Source of the DNA: Eudorina sp. 2006-703-Eu-15
Taxonomy: Eukaryota; Chlorophyta; Chlorophyceae; Chlamydomonadales; Volvocaceae
DNA length: 64,000 nt
Assembly (NCBI GenBank): GCA_003117195.1
Contig: BDSI01000049.1
Coordinates: 248,001 to 312,000, forward strand
Direction: 5' to 3'
Positions 1 through 10,147 of the stretch are shown in pieces; the first letter of the stretch is position 1, and each line of letters starts with the position of its first letter. The notes under the pieces are model-generated. The model did not search any database. It was not told the DNA's origin and was given only the letters and a program-made list of their open reading frames with translations. The position numbers and the translations under genes are program-made.

Positions 1-3000
1 CGCGCTGTGTATGCGTACCGCCTCCAGCCGTGTATACCCTGGATGTCTCCGGGGCCAGGTAGCATGCACCCAGGAGCACACTACTTCCCGAAGCAAGACT
101 CAGACGTGCCCAAAGGACTTCACAACCGGCTAGGACATTGTCTTTGCGCAGGACAGAGACACAGTCAGCCAGGGACTCACGTACATACAAAACGACTTCC
201 CCATAGTCGGCACGGACAGCGCTCCGTGACCGGTGAACCCGCACAAGTCGAAACCCCTCCAAACTGTCAGTCAGTACTATACCGTCGCTTCATCAATTAA
301 CCATGTCGACAGGTGGCACGCTTGCATCAGCGTGTTCGGTGTGCAAGTTGTGTCATTGTGTAGCCTGGTGAAGTTCCGCGTCGCATTTGTGACGGGCGGT
401 GTTGGGCGGTTAAGAGGCTAGTTCCCGTACTCCGTTCAAGACTGTGTTTTGTCATGTGTGTTCGGCGTTAGAAAGCGTTCAGTAACGCATCGCGTTGTGG
501 GGACGAGCCACTCCCTTCCGTTCCGTCAATCGATGTGGGCGGGGTTGCGTCTTCTGTCGTTGCGTACCTTTCCTGTTGGTCGCGTTATAACCTAGTCCGC
601 GTCGTGTTCTGTTTAGGGCTTCATGCTCGCCCATCGGAATATTATTTGGTGTTCACGTGTCGTTTGCGTGTGAGTGAGAGGATCCCGCCCGCCTTTCTGG
701 AGGCTTCGGTATCGAGGCCTTGTACGTCGTGTTGTACCGTATTTTCAGGGCGTGTACCAACAGCAGACCTGAATCCTCGCTTCTCGGCTCTCAGCCAACA
801 GGCTGTGAGCTAGGTAATGAGCCCTACATATGATGGAATATCTGTGCATACGTAGAATCGTAGTAGTGGACGTTGGTCTTCTGGTCAGTTCTTGGTCTTC
901 TGCTCGTCTGCTCCGTGTCGTGTATCTTCTTTTTGCCATCCGGAGCTAGCACTGCTCAGGAGGTATGTAGGAGATCGCGACTCCGTCCTGTCGCCTGTTG
1001 TAAGTATCCGGCGGAGCGGAGGAGTGATAGATAGCGGTGCGGTGAGGTGCGGGGCGGTGCGGGGCGTGCCTGTGAGCCGCCCTTCTCTTACTTGGTCGTC
1101 ACAATTGGTCATCGCAAGGCACATGCTTTGTTCGATAGACATCAGCTCGGGCCTCTGGGTTCCCTGCTGCCTGTGGGGAGGTCCCTCCCTCCCTCGCGCT
1201 CCTCCTCGCGTACCCGTCCGTACTCGCTCGGTCCACCCACGGCGGCGGCAGCCCCGCCCTCCACCCTGTACGTGTCAGCGCCGCCGCGCCCCAGCACGGA
1301 TGTACGTACGGATGTACTGTATCTCTGTGGCTGCTTGGGGAGCATCGAGTGCGTGGGTGGCTATAGGCCCCCCTTGGTTTTGGCGGGTTGCGAGGAGCGG
1401 GTTTTGTTACGAGCAGTCAGATTTTGGATCGGGGTCGGGGTCGGGGTACAGCTTTCCGCCGGTACCTTGTGTCGGATATAGGGATGTAGCCCTTCGACGG
1501 GGCCCGTTATTGGTCTCAATTTCTACTCATGCTGCTGCAACCCTACAGCACTGCTTGGCTGGATTGCACCACCCTTGCGCAAATCCCAAGCTGGTGTTGC
1601 AACGAGGGGCGCCGCTTGTCTTGCCCCTTTCCGATGGGACGCGCACCGCCACACCTGTGCACGGATCACTGTTACAGCGGCCTCCGCATACACAGCGGCG
1701 CAGGGCGGGTTGCATCTCTAAACACAGCGGCGCAGGGCAACGAAAAGAACCCCGCAGAACACCACACACTTATCCAACCACCCCAACCACTCGACTCCGC
1801 TGAAATGGGTTTCAATTTTCAAGGGGGCTAGTGGGTCCCGCGGGTGGGGTCATCGATAACAGCCCTCCCGGGAATCGCTTAAGAGCGCCCCCGCCCCCGC
1901 CCCCATGGGGGTCTTTGCGCATTCGGATGACGCCCCTGACACGGCAGCCCTCCCTCCCTCCCTCGTCATCCCACACCGGCACTCGGCGACGCGCTATCGC
2001 TCTGTGATCGATGACCCCCCTCCTCCAGCGGCGCCCCGCACCCCCAGCAGCCCCCACCTAACCTGAGGGGATAGGGGAGGGCGGCGCACCCGCCGCCAGC
2101 ACCCAAACTCACATCCCGACAATGCCATGAATTTATTACGGTACTTCATGCGGTCCTGTTCAGGATCAAAGGAATCACCACAATGACGACATGCAACCCC
2201 CCCGAAGACATCTCTTCATCTACGTACTACGTCTGTCGGGGGGCGGCATCCGATTCTGGCCGGACCCAGAGACCCTGTGAGAGTGGTGCTCTATCTCCAC
2301 ACACGGGGGGGGGAGCTAACGTGACCTCCGCCTGTCGGACCCACAGGGACGGGGGTGTCCGCCCAAAACCCACATCGATCCCAACCACCCTCACCTGCTG
2401 CTCCTTCCTCATCAGTTCGGTTCACATGCTGTTGGAAATAGATAGAACCACCCGAGTTCGTGCGTGCGTGCGTGCGTGTCCTCAGGCACGCGTGTGTGTC
2501 TAATGTGAAGCCCACCCAGGCGCGCGTGTGTGTGTGTGTGTTATCAAGGAGAAAAGCTGAGCCGCGAAAAAACAGACCCGTGTCCAGCAATGCAACCGAC
2601 GACTGAGACCGAGACCAGAGTTACCAATATGCCAGGGCGAAGTATGTCGACCATAAGTAGTCCCAAGGTGGTGTAGTCCGTGATGCTGTGGCGCCCCGTA
2701 TCATTGTCGAGCGCCGGTGGGCGCCGTTACGCCAGCAGAAGTAGCGGCTATGACGCCGTAGGCTAATGCAGACGAAACTCGACTAAACTACCTACTGATC
2801 CTAAGGTGCAGCAAAAGCAAGGGCGCATGCGTCAACAGCGCGTGCGATGCCGACAGCAAGCAAGTGCCCGGCACAACCGTCCCAGCCCGTGCAGAAGAAA
2901 AAAGATACTGACCTGAATGCAGGAACGGCAGCACCAAGCGAAGCAGCACCGTCAGTGGTTATCGAAGCGAAGTCGGAGGACATGCAAGGCGCATGGCAAG

Positions 3001-3479
3001 ACAGGGACACACGTGAGCGCGACGGGCCTAAAAGTGGTTAGTAAGAAGGATAAAAGGAGCAAAGGAAATGGAATGCAAAGATGCGGGTGCCGAATATGCA
3101 GTGATGTGCCGGGTACGAACGCGGTCAACTGCCGTCACAGCGCAGGGGCAAAGAACTAATCGCAGATGTGGCGGTGCCGGCGTGCGGACTCTCACAGAGC
3201 TCCCCACTACGCCGGAAGCCCAAGCGCGCAAGTGCATGCTGCGCGCCGGGGATGCAGTTGGGCGGCGGGTGGGTGGCAAGGGGGGCAACCGGGGGCAATA
3301 ACAGGGGCAGCGGGGGCGACCACCGGCGCAGGGGCAACAACAGGCGCAAGGGCAAGAACAGGCGCCGGGGGGCACGCGGGCGGGAGTCAGCGGTGAGAAA
3401 GACAGGTGGTAGCAGGGTGGCAGGGAGGAGCAGGAAGGGGGCGGGCGGAGGGACGACGAGTGGGGGCACCGGGGGCGGA

Positions 3480-3880
3480 GGTAGGGTGGGGTGGTGGGGT
3501 GGGGTGGTGGGGGTGGGGGGGTGGGGGGTGGGTGGGGGGGGGCGTGGGGGGTTGGGGGTGGGGGGGGGGTGGGGGGGGGGGGGGTTGGGGGGCGGGGGGG
3601 GGGTGTCGGGGGCGGGCGGGCGGGCGTGGCCGGGTGCGGAGGGGGCGTGCACGGGGGAGGAGGACGGCGGACGGTATCAGAGCGGGGGCATCACGGTGCC
3701 CATTGAATCCGCATGTCACGTCATTTACTGCCGCCTGACCGACTGGCCCAGACGGGCGCAGCACGGTGGATGAGCGCGAGTGGGGTTGGGGGTGGCGGAG
3801 GCTCGCGGGGGTGGGTGGGTGGGGTGGGTGGGTGGGTGGGTGGGGGGGTGGGGGGGTGGGGGGGTGGGGGGCCAAGGCCG
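3480..3880 (+). repeat. G-run / (GGGTGG)n low-complexity tracts
   Basis: Two tracts made almost wholly of G with interspersed T (about 3480-3620 and 3800-3875) are separated by more complex DNA. The many runs of three or more G could form G-quadruplexes on the + strand. Predicted glycine- or proline-rich proteins in this stretch are artefacts of the repeat. Confidence 0.75.
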
Positions 3881-3940
3881 AGACGAGCGCGACGGCGTTG
3901 ACCACAGCCCGACGACGACACGGTAGACGGAGACGAAGAT

Positions 3941-4120
3941 GCGGTCGAACACCCGGACACAGTCGTAGTAGGCACGTAATTGGACGCGGTCGAACCCCCG
4001 GTCACAGTCGTAGTAGGCACGTAATTGGACGCGGTCGAACACCCGGACACAGTCGTAGTAGGCACGTAATTGGACGCGGTCGAACACCCGGACACAGTCG
4101 TAGTAGGCACGTAATTGGAC
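3941..4120 (+). repeat. 45-bp tandem repeat, four copies
   Basis: Four head-to-tail 45-bp units each begin GCGGTCGAAC and end GTAATTGGAC. Unit 2 differs by two substitutions and the others are identical. The unit is a multiple of three, so every frame stays open through the array, but no coding context supports translation. Confidence 0.9.
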
Positions 4121-4274
4121 ACCATGACGATGCTGACGTAGACGTAGACTGGGAGGCAGTCAAGCGGCCGGGAGCGCGTGGACGGCCTGGCGGATCCGGT
4201 GGGCCAGGGGCGGGTGGGGCGCGCGGCGGTGTAGCCAGTAGGCGGTCGGGTGCAAGGCGCAGAGCTCGTCGCAC

Positions 4275-4368
4275 GTGTGTGTGTACCTGTGTGTGTGCCT
4301 GTGTGTGTGCCTGTGTGTGTGCCTGTGTGTGTGCCTGTGTGTGTGCCTGTGTGTGTGCCTGTGTGCAG
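4275..4368 (+). repeat. TGTGTGTGCC decamer microsatellite
   Basis: About eight copies of a TGTGTGTGCC-type decamer. A shorter array sits at the equivalent place in copy 2 (25500-25570). Confidence 0.85.
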
Positions 4369-5021
4369 CTGGTGATGACAACGACGACCACGGCGCACAA
4401 CCAACACACGGAGGCACACACACACACACACGGAGGCGGACCGACGGGCGCAGGGGCCCAGATCGGCAGGAAGCTTTGCTCCAGGCCGCCGCGGCTGCCC
4501 TCACCCACCCGCCCGCCACCCGCCCCCAGCCACCCTAAACCCAGCCACCCAGCCACGCACCCACCCAGCCGCCCATCCAGGCGATCTTGTCACGGGGCGC
4601 TTGACATGTGCACTGACAGAGGGGCTTCCGCTGATATAGGGTGGGTGGGTTGATGGAATGGGTGGGAGGAAGTGAGAGGGAGAGGCAGAGGCAGGGGACC
4701 GTTTCTTCATGGAGCTGTTGCCGATGGAAACTTGCTTCGCAACCTATTGTTGCGGTGCCTCCGCCTGCTGCGCTCGCACCTCTTCCCCGCGCTTGAGCGG
4801 GCCCGCCTCTCCACTGGCTTTGCTGTCGTCCCCGCCGTCGGGCGGCCAGTTTAGGACGCGGGCAGGGGCACCTCGCCGCATGACTGCAATGAATCCATAT
4901 GCATATGCATATGCACGGCCTCCTCCCGCGGCTGCACAACGCACGGGATCAGGCTGGGCAACACATCGCGGTTGTACTTGTACGGCATGTGTACGGCTTT
5001 ACCGAGGTCGTGGCGACGGCC

Positions 5022-5318
5022 TCACCGCCACGCCGGCATGGAAGCCATCCCCGGGAGCATCCCCGGGTGCAATCCCGGCGGCGGCGGCGGCGGCATCATG
5101 CCCGGCGGGAACATCCCCGGCGGCGGCGGGAACATCATGACGGGTGGCAGCGGCGGCAGCATCCCCGGCGGCAGCATCACCCCCGGCGGCGGGATCATGC
5201 CCGGCGGAAACATCATGCCGGGCGGCGGCGGCGGCAGCATGCCCGGCGGCAGCATCCCCGGCGGCGGCAGCAGCCCTGGCGGCAGCGGTCCCGTGCCCAT
5301 CCCCGGCGGCAGTATCCC
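5022..5318 (-). pseudogene. Truncated 3' end of an LRR-gene paralogue
   Basis: On the minus strand this encodes the Pro/Gly/Met-rich tail (PPGM repeats) that also ends the intact LRR gene at 26218, including the same stop context. Upstream coding sequence is missing: homology stops at 5318, where a dispersed repeat begins. The remaining frame opens only into that repeat. It is a duplication-derived fragment with no LRRs and is presumably non-functional. Confidence 0.8.
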
Positions 5319-6390
5319 ATTGCCTCGACGTACGAATGTTGACATATGCCGCTAAGACGGTGGGGGCGGGGCGGAGGTGGCACCGGCGGCGGCGGTCGTG
5401 GTGGGCAGTGCGCCGGTTAAAGTAGGAGGACTGCGGCAATGCGCGGATGAGAGTGTGGTTCTTGGCATTGCCGGGGTCATGCGTCAGTGGGGTCGGGCCA
5501 CGGACCGACTGGACCTTTCTGTTTCGTCCAGTCAACATGCTACCATGTGGACGTCGTCTACATCGATACACCCTGCTTCGCCGAAATGTATGCAGCGTTC
5601 ATGAGGATTCATGCTCTCTTTCATTCAAGTGATGCGATCGGCCCCCTACGCCCTTCCTCACATCCTTTCATCAAACCTACACAAAACAAAAAGCGGGATT
5701 GCCGCAGGCCCTTCTCGTAAAAAAGCGGTAATTTGCTGGTACATTGCGGTAAGCCGGCGGTAATGTTAATGGAGAAAATCGCCGTAAGGCGTGTTTGCCT
5801 TGTTTTTCAAGGTTAACGAGCGAGGAGGGCCTGCGACAATCCCGCTTTTTATTTTGTCGCGGTTTGAGGAATGGATGTGAAGAAGGGCGTACGTAATAAG
5901 CGGGTCGATTGCATTGATTTAAAGAGAGTATGAATGCTGCATTTCGGGGAAGTAGGGTGCATGTAGACGACATGCACTACATGCACACGGTAGCAAGTGG
6001 ACTGTACGAAGCGGGAATGTCCAGTCGGTCCGTGCTCCGTGGCCCGTGGCATCACATCCTCATCATCCGCGCATCACGCACGGCAGTCCTCCTACTTTGA
6101 CTGGCGCACTGCCCACCACGACGGCCGCCGCCCCAACTTCATCCCATGGCGTCCTATCCATGATAGGGTGGAATCCCATTTGGGCTCCCTACCTGTGGCC
6201 CGTGGCATGACCCTGACAACGCCAAAAATCACATCCTCATCATCCGCGCGTCACGCACGGCAGTCCTCCTACTTTGACCGGCGCACTGCCCACCACGACG
6301 GCCGCCGCCGCCCCAACTTCATCCCATGGCGTCCTATCCATGATAGGGTGGAATCCCATTTGGGCTCCCTACCTGTATATATTAATTGAA
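5318..6390. repeat. Foldback cluster of dispersed repeat A
   Basis: 5318-5719 is directly repeated at 15463-15846. Its inverse, diverged, follows at about 5825-6130: for example AAAGCGGGATTGCCGCAGGC (5692-5711) mirrors sequence near 5828-5850. This makes a hairpin-like structure with a loop of about 100 nt. A 145-bp piece of the right arm is then directly duplicated (6052-6194 and 6229-6376). No transposase is visible. I read this as non-autonomous foldback debris. Confidence 0.7.
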
Positions 6391-7706
6391 TGTCACAGCG
6401 GACCCTATATTGTCGGCTTTGCATGCCTGACCCGACCCACCACTGCGCCCGCCCTTGCCACGATGCCTTCACCCACCCAAACCTGAACCCGCCCATTCAT
6501 GCTAAGGCGCAAAACAATCCGTGAAGGTCCGTGGAGTGATTCGTAGTCCTACCCCGGTCTGATTCCGGACCGGTAACCACTTAAGACTTTGAGCAATCTA
6601 CTCTCCATACTAATCTGTGAAAACTTCCTATATCCTCCTGGCCCACGGGCTGCTAGGGGGACCACAGTGGTTGGGTCTTGTCCCCCCTGGTTCATGCTTC
6701 ATGCCAATCCGCCCACTGGTGACGTGGGTGGGTGATCCATGCCCCATGCGACCGTACCCAGTCTGCACCGCGTGAAGAACGAAAGGTGTTCTCAGCAGGC
6801 CCATCGCATTGAGTGAAACAGGTTGAAACCCGAATGCAGGGGCAATCCCAGGCCCCACGCATCTGCACCTGATTCGTTGGACCTCTCGGGCCCAGCCCAC
6901 CTTTGAATGATACCATCTGCAGTTCAGGCCTTCTCGGGGCATGTTCACCCCATCTGCCCCTCACCGAATTGTAAACCATTGCCTTATCGCATTGCCAAGC
7001 TCAAGCATTCAATGCTTCACCCGTGCGTGACCCCATCTACAATGTGGACCCAGCCCATGGCCGACGCACCCCACTCGTCCATCCGCCCTCCAAGGGCCCC
7101 ACGCGCCCTCACACTGCACCTGGTCCCACCCGCCGTGCATAACCTCAGGACTGTGTTGCCCTACTTCGTTGCATGTCGACAATTTGCTTGTCTTCTCGAT
7201 TACACGTTTGCCACCAGGTGACATCCTATCGCAACTTTCATCTCGTCGAATTGTTAGCAATTATTTCCACACGCCGTAAAATTGAAATTGATATGACTTT
7301 CAAGCATCAAAGGTTGCGCGCTTCTGGTTCCCCAATTGCGAACACGTATTGGTTCCAGTGAGGGTTTAGTAGGTGGGCCCTACATGGGCCAGTGGGCTTA
7401 GTCATGCATGAATCGCTTCGACCCAAATAAACTCGCGTGAAAAAAGAAAGTGGCCCTCTGCGTACGGAATCCCCGACTCGGGAAATCCAGTCTAGCAAAG
7501 CGCGGTCCGCAATTGATTGTTTTGCCCAATATGAATAGCGCTGTTTAAAACGTAATTAGACGTTGGTTGCGCGCACGCGAATGGTGCGGTATCCAGGGAA
7601 ATCGCTGCAAGCCGGTCATTTGCTTGCTCGCCGCTCCAGCGGCACCGCCCTATAGCGCGATGGGTGCCTGTTGGCGCCGTTTTTGCTTATGGACATAGAC
7701 AATCAA
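6391..7706. repeat. Transposon-derived DNA, no gene seen
   Basis: About 6830-6945 is the reverse complement of 15355-15465. About 7000-7345 is the reverse complement of 12305-12650; both contain a GTTCGCAATTGGGGAAC stretch. Open frames here have no recognisable domain. The remainder (7346-7706) is unassigned. Confidence 0.55.
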
Positions 7707-9353
7707 CCCTACCAACTCATCATAGGGGGTCTGACAGGCTCTGACAGGCTTGCCTGTCAGGAAATGTTAGCCTGACAGCTTTAGCCAACATTTCCGCCAC
7801 TGTTATTGGCTGTTCAATAGGCACCGTCTGGGCTCTGACAGTTCCCAGCAATGTCAGGGACGGTGGCGACGAAAATGGATGTGACAGGCTGTCAGTGGCT
7901 GTTGGGCGGTGTCTAACGCCAATCGAATTTGTAACAGGAATATAAATATTTATAATGTTTGTAATTATGCTAGAATTATCCTTGCAGTTATCTATATGCT
8001 TGCTATATGTTTGCCATATATTTATTAACTATATTTTACGCTATCCATTTTTTTGAAACAGGACGGCGCTTCACAGGACTCTGACAAGGTCAGGGTCTTC
8101 ATTATGCACCGTGCTACACAAACCAAGAAAACGAAGCTGACTGTGCCAAGCGGCACCGTCCAGATCAGCAAGGAGCTCAAGAAGCACCAAGTTGTGGAGG
8201 TGCCGATAACCTGCCTACTTGGCCGGTACAACAAGATGGGCGTCAAGGAGTGGGCTTTCCAGAACGGCTGCACGAAGGGATTGTGGGATGACTCCCTGAT
8301 CCAGTACAAGGGGCGGGTCTCGATGATGAGCACTTAGATGCTGAATAGTGTGGAGGTTTGGGGCCAGTGTGAAAGACCTGCAGTGACAACAGTGTTTTTA
8401 TCAGATTTTGCATTGCAAGTGTTTCTTCATGGAGCTTGTTGTATATGTACGTGCGTGATCATGGTAGTACAGATGTTGTACTGATCGGCATGTATTGCAG
8501 AATGCGGTTTGTAAATCACCCATCATGAAAAACATTGCATCATTTAATATTTGGAAGACGAGGTGATAATGTTCATTTCTTCTGGGAATGTGACCTGTTC
8601 ATAAGAGTTGTATAACAGTCAGTAATCGTAATGGTATCTGTCCAGGTGCTGAACGTGGGCAATGCCACGGATAATGGTAACAAAATCTTGTAACCGTCTC
8701 AGGACTACAAATATATGGTATTGCCGTACGCCTATGCATAAAACAAATGGAAATGATAACAGCATTCAACATGACAATCTGAGATTTCATTCAAATACTG
8801 TTGACAGTTCCTGACGTGGGGTATACGTCTCCCCAGGTATGTCAGCAAGCAATTACGCAAACAATGCAACTCCAGACCCCTGCCTGTCAACAGTGTGTAA
8901 CTTTTAAGACATAGAACCTATGATGATGCTGTCAACAGTCCCTGACAATTGGAACACATGTCAAGGCAGCAGACTGTCAACAGCCGTTAACATCGAATCC
9001 ATGCCCTATCTGTGCTAACAGTTGACATTCTGTCACAGTCAGAGCATGTTACCCCTTATCCGGCTGTTGACTGTGTTGACAATTAGTGCTGATCAAAGCT
9101 ACCCTGACTGTCAACATCCTGTGACACCCAGGCATGCCGCCCGTGCCCTAGATGTCAACAGCCTGTCACAGGCTGTAACATAAACTATGAGACCCCTACA
9201 TCCGAACAGTGACAGGCTCCTGACAGGCTCTGACAGGTATCTGACAGCCTGTTATGACACTGTCACAGCCGTCGGAGACTTCCGATATCTGGCCATATTG
9301 TCAGGTCCGCCATACATGTTAGCGCCTGTCAGACCCCCTATGAGTTGGTAGGG
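7707..9353. mobile_element. 1.65-kb TIR DNA transposon with subterminal CTGACAG repeats
   Basis: The left end (7707-7740) begins CCCTACCAACTCAT and runs into AGGGGGTCTGACAGGC. The right end (9324-9353) is its inverted complement with a 3-bp gap. The trinucleotide CAA directly flanks both ends (7704-7706 and 9354-9356) and fits a 3-bp target-site duplication. Dense CTGACAG/CTGTCA and TGTCAACAG motifs fill 7730-7900 and 8800-9270, resembling the subterminal repeats of CACTA- or hAT-like elements. One short ORF (8053-8337) lies between. No catalytic transposase is visible, so the copy is probably non-autonomous. The superfamily is not assigned; a 3-bp duplication fits CACTA or PIF/Harbinger but the terminal bases fit neither cleanly. 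Confidence 0.75.
8053..8337 (+). CDS. Small hypothetical ORF inside the TIR element
   Basis: A 94-codon frame between the two blocks of subterminal repeats. The product is basic and Lys-rich in its first half (residues 20-45), then has a mixed Trp/Gly/Tyr segment. I recognise no family. Its composition is less GC-skewed than the surrounding spurious frames, which makes it look more protein-like. The frame has no typical intron and upstream exons may exist. It could be an accessory or DNA-binding protein of the element, or an exon of a lost transposase. Function unknown. Confidence 0.35.
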   Translation: MKQDGASQDSDKVRVFIMHRATQTKKTKLTVPSGTVQISKELKKHQVVEVPITCLLGRYNKMGVKEWAFQNGCTKGLWDDSLIQYKGRVSMMST

Positions 9354-9441
9354 CAAGGAAACCTCGCTCAGGGCTGGTGGCCCTGGGAAGACCTCGAGCC
9401 TCTGTTCCAACCACCGCAATGAGCCCGCCACCAAAGACTCC

Positions 9442-9843
9442 ATGACTGAAACGCCGGACCAGTGGGTCTGTGAACTTTCTATCTTTGCTCCTGACCATGA
9501 TATCGCGCCCAACGAGGTCGGGGACTGGACCTTCCTCTTGGAACGCCAAAGCAAGCGGACCATCCGCGACTACAAGACCGAGCCCATCCTCGAGAATGCC
9601 ATGTTTACCGACCCCTACAATCCCTTCGAGAACTGGTATAAAGGCCTTCGCATTCTCTGCGCCTGCCCGCACATGCTGGGCCAGGAGTTCCTGCTGGAGG
9701 AGCACGCCGAGATGCTCCGCGACAACAACAACTTGCTGGGCAAGCCCTATCCGACTTTCACTATCTTTGTGAGATGGTTCAGAGACATCAACAGCCGCAT
9801 CACCGGCCTGGACTGGGGAGACATGATCGCCGACGACTTCTGA
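9442..9843 (+). CDS. Hypothetical 133-aa acidic ORF next to the TIR element
   Basis: A frame with balanced composition, rich in acidic and aromatic residues, ends DWGDMIADDF. The same frame is open upstream without an ATG to at least the element edge near 9353, so the true 5' part may have been displaced by the insertion at 7707-9353. No family is recognised. A 26-base stretch inside it (from about 9479, coding residues IFAPDHDIA) recurs in both arms of the long TIRs of the element at 15847-18220, so this is probably part of a transposon gene and not a host gene. Confidence 0.4.
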   Translation: MTETPDQWVCELSIFAPDHDIAPNEVGDWTFLLERQSKRTIRDYKTEPILENAMFTDPYNPFENWYKGLRILCACPHMLGQEFLLEEHAEMLRDNNNLLGKPYPTFTIFVRWFRDINSRITGLDWGDMIADDF

Positions 9844-10147
9844 ACACCGGCTCGCCAACGCCAGTACATATTGTACATATCCTGTATAAATGCGCTAATT
9901 ACCTCTGAAACATACACCGGCGCTCCTATCTGGACCTTTCTCAACAGTCCGCTGTGAACGTTCTCGCAATGCCACGCTTCACGCTCCCGCAACGCTTCAG
10001 CGCTCATCTATATCTTCGCCTATCCTTTGCATTGCCGCGTCTACTCCTTTCCACACCCTTCGTCAGCTTCTCAGAGCCTTTACATGGACGTACGCGGCCG
10101 TGCTGAACCAGTTTTGTCACGCAAACGCAAACTACTAAACTAACACA
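9844..10147. other. Short AT-richer spacer
   Basis: No coding signal. The last stretch (ACTAAACTAACACATA, to about 10149) recurs inverted at 18222-18240, beside another element end, showing that the two flanks were once related. Confidence 0.4.

Larger units (their letters stand above)
2541..4274. repeat. Extra segment in copy 1, bounded by TG-rich microsatellite
   Basis: Copy 2 passes straight from its CACCCAGGCGCG stretch into a TG-rich microsatellite. In copy 1 about 1.73 kb lies between the equivalent TG tracts. It contains unique-looking sequence (2541-3160), a GC-rich part, long G-runs at about 3480-3620 and 3800-3875, and a 45-bp tandem repeat. No gene is recognisable. It may be an insertion into copy 1 or a deletion from copy 2; the sequence alone does not polarise the event. 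Confidence 0.7.
264..5318 (+). repeat. Segmental duplication, copy 1
   Basis: This block aligns in direct orientation with 23324-26514. The match starts abruptly at an AACTGTCAGTCAGTACTATA sequence and ends abruptly at a CGGCGGCAGTATCCC junction. Stretches such as 1140-1720 against 24158-24720 are nearly identical by eye. Copy 1 is longer because it has about 1.7 kb of extra sequence at 2541-4274. Open frames inside (for example 1047-1481) are conserved between copies, but they lie in Pro/Arg-rich GC-rich DNA with no recognisable domain, so I do not call them genes. Bases 1-263, left of the junction, show nothing recognisable. Confidence 0.9.

Noticed and set aside
1047..1481. 144-codon ORF conserved in both duplication copies
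   Set aside because: Conservation is explained by recent duplication; the DNA is equally conserved outside the frame and the product has no recognisable domain.
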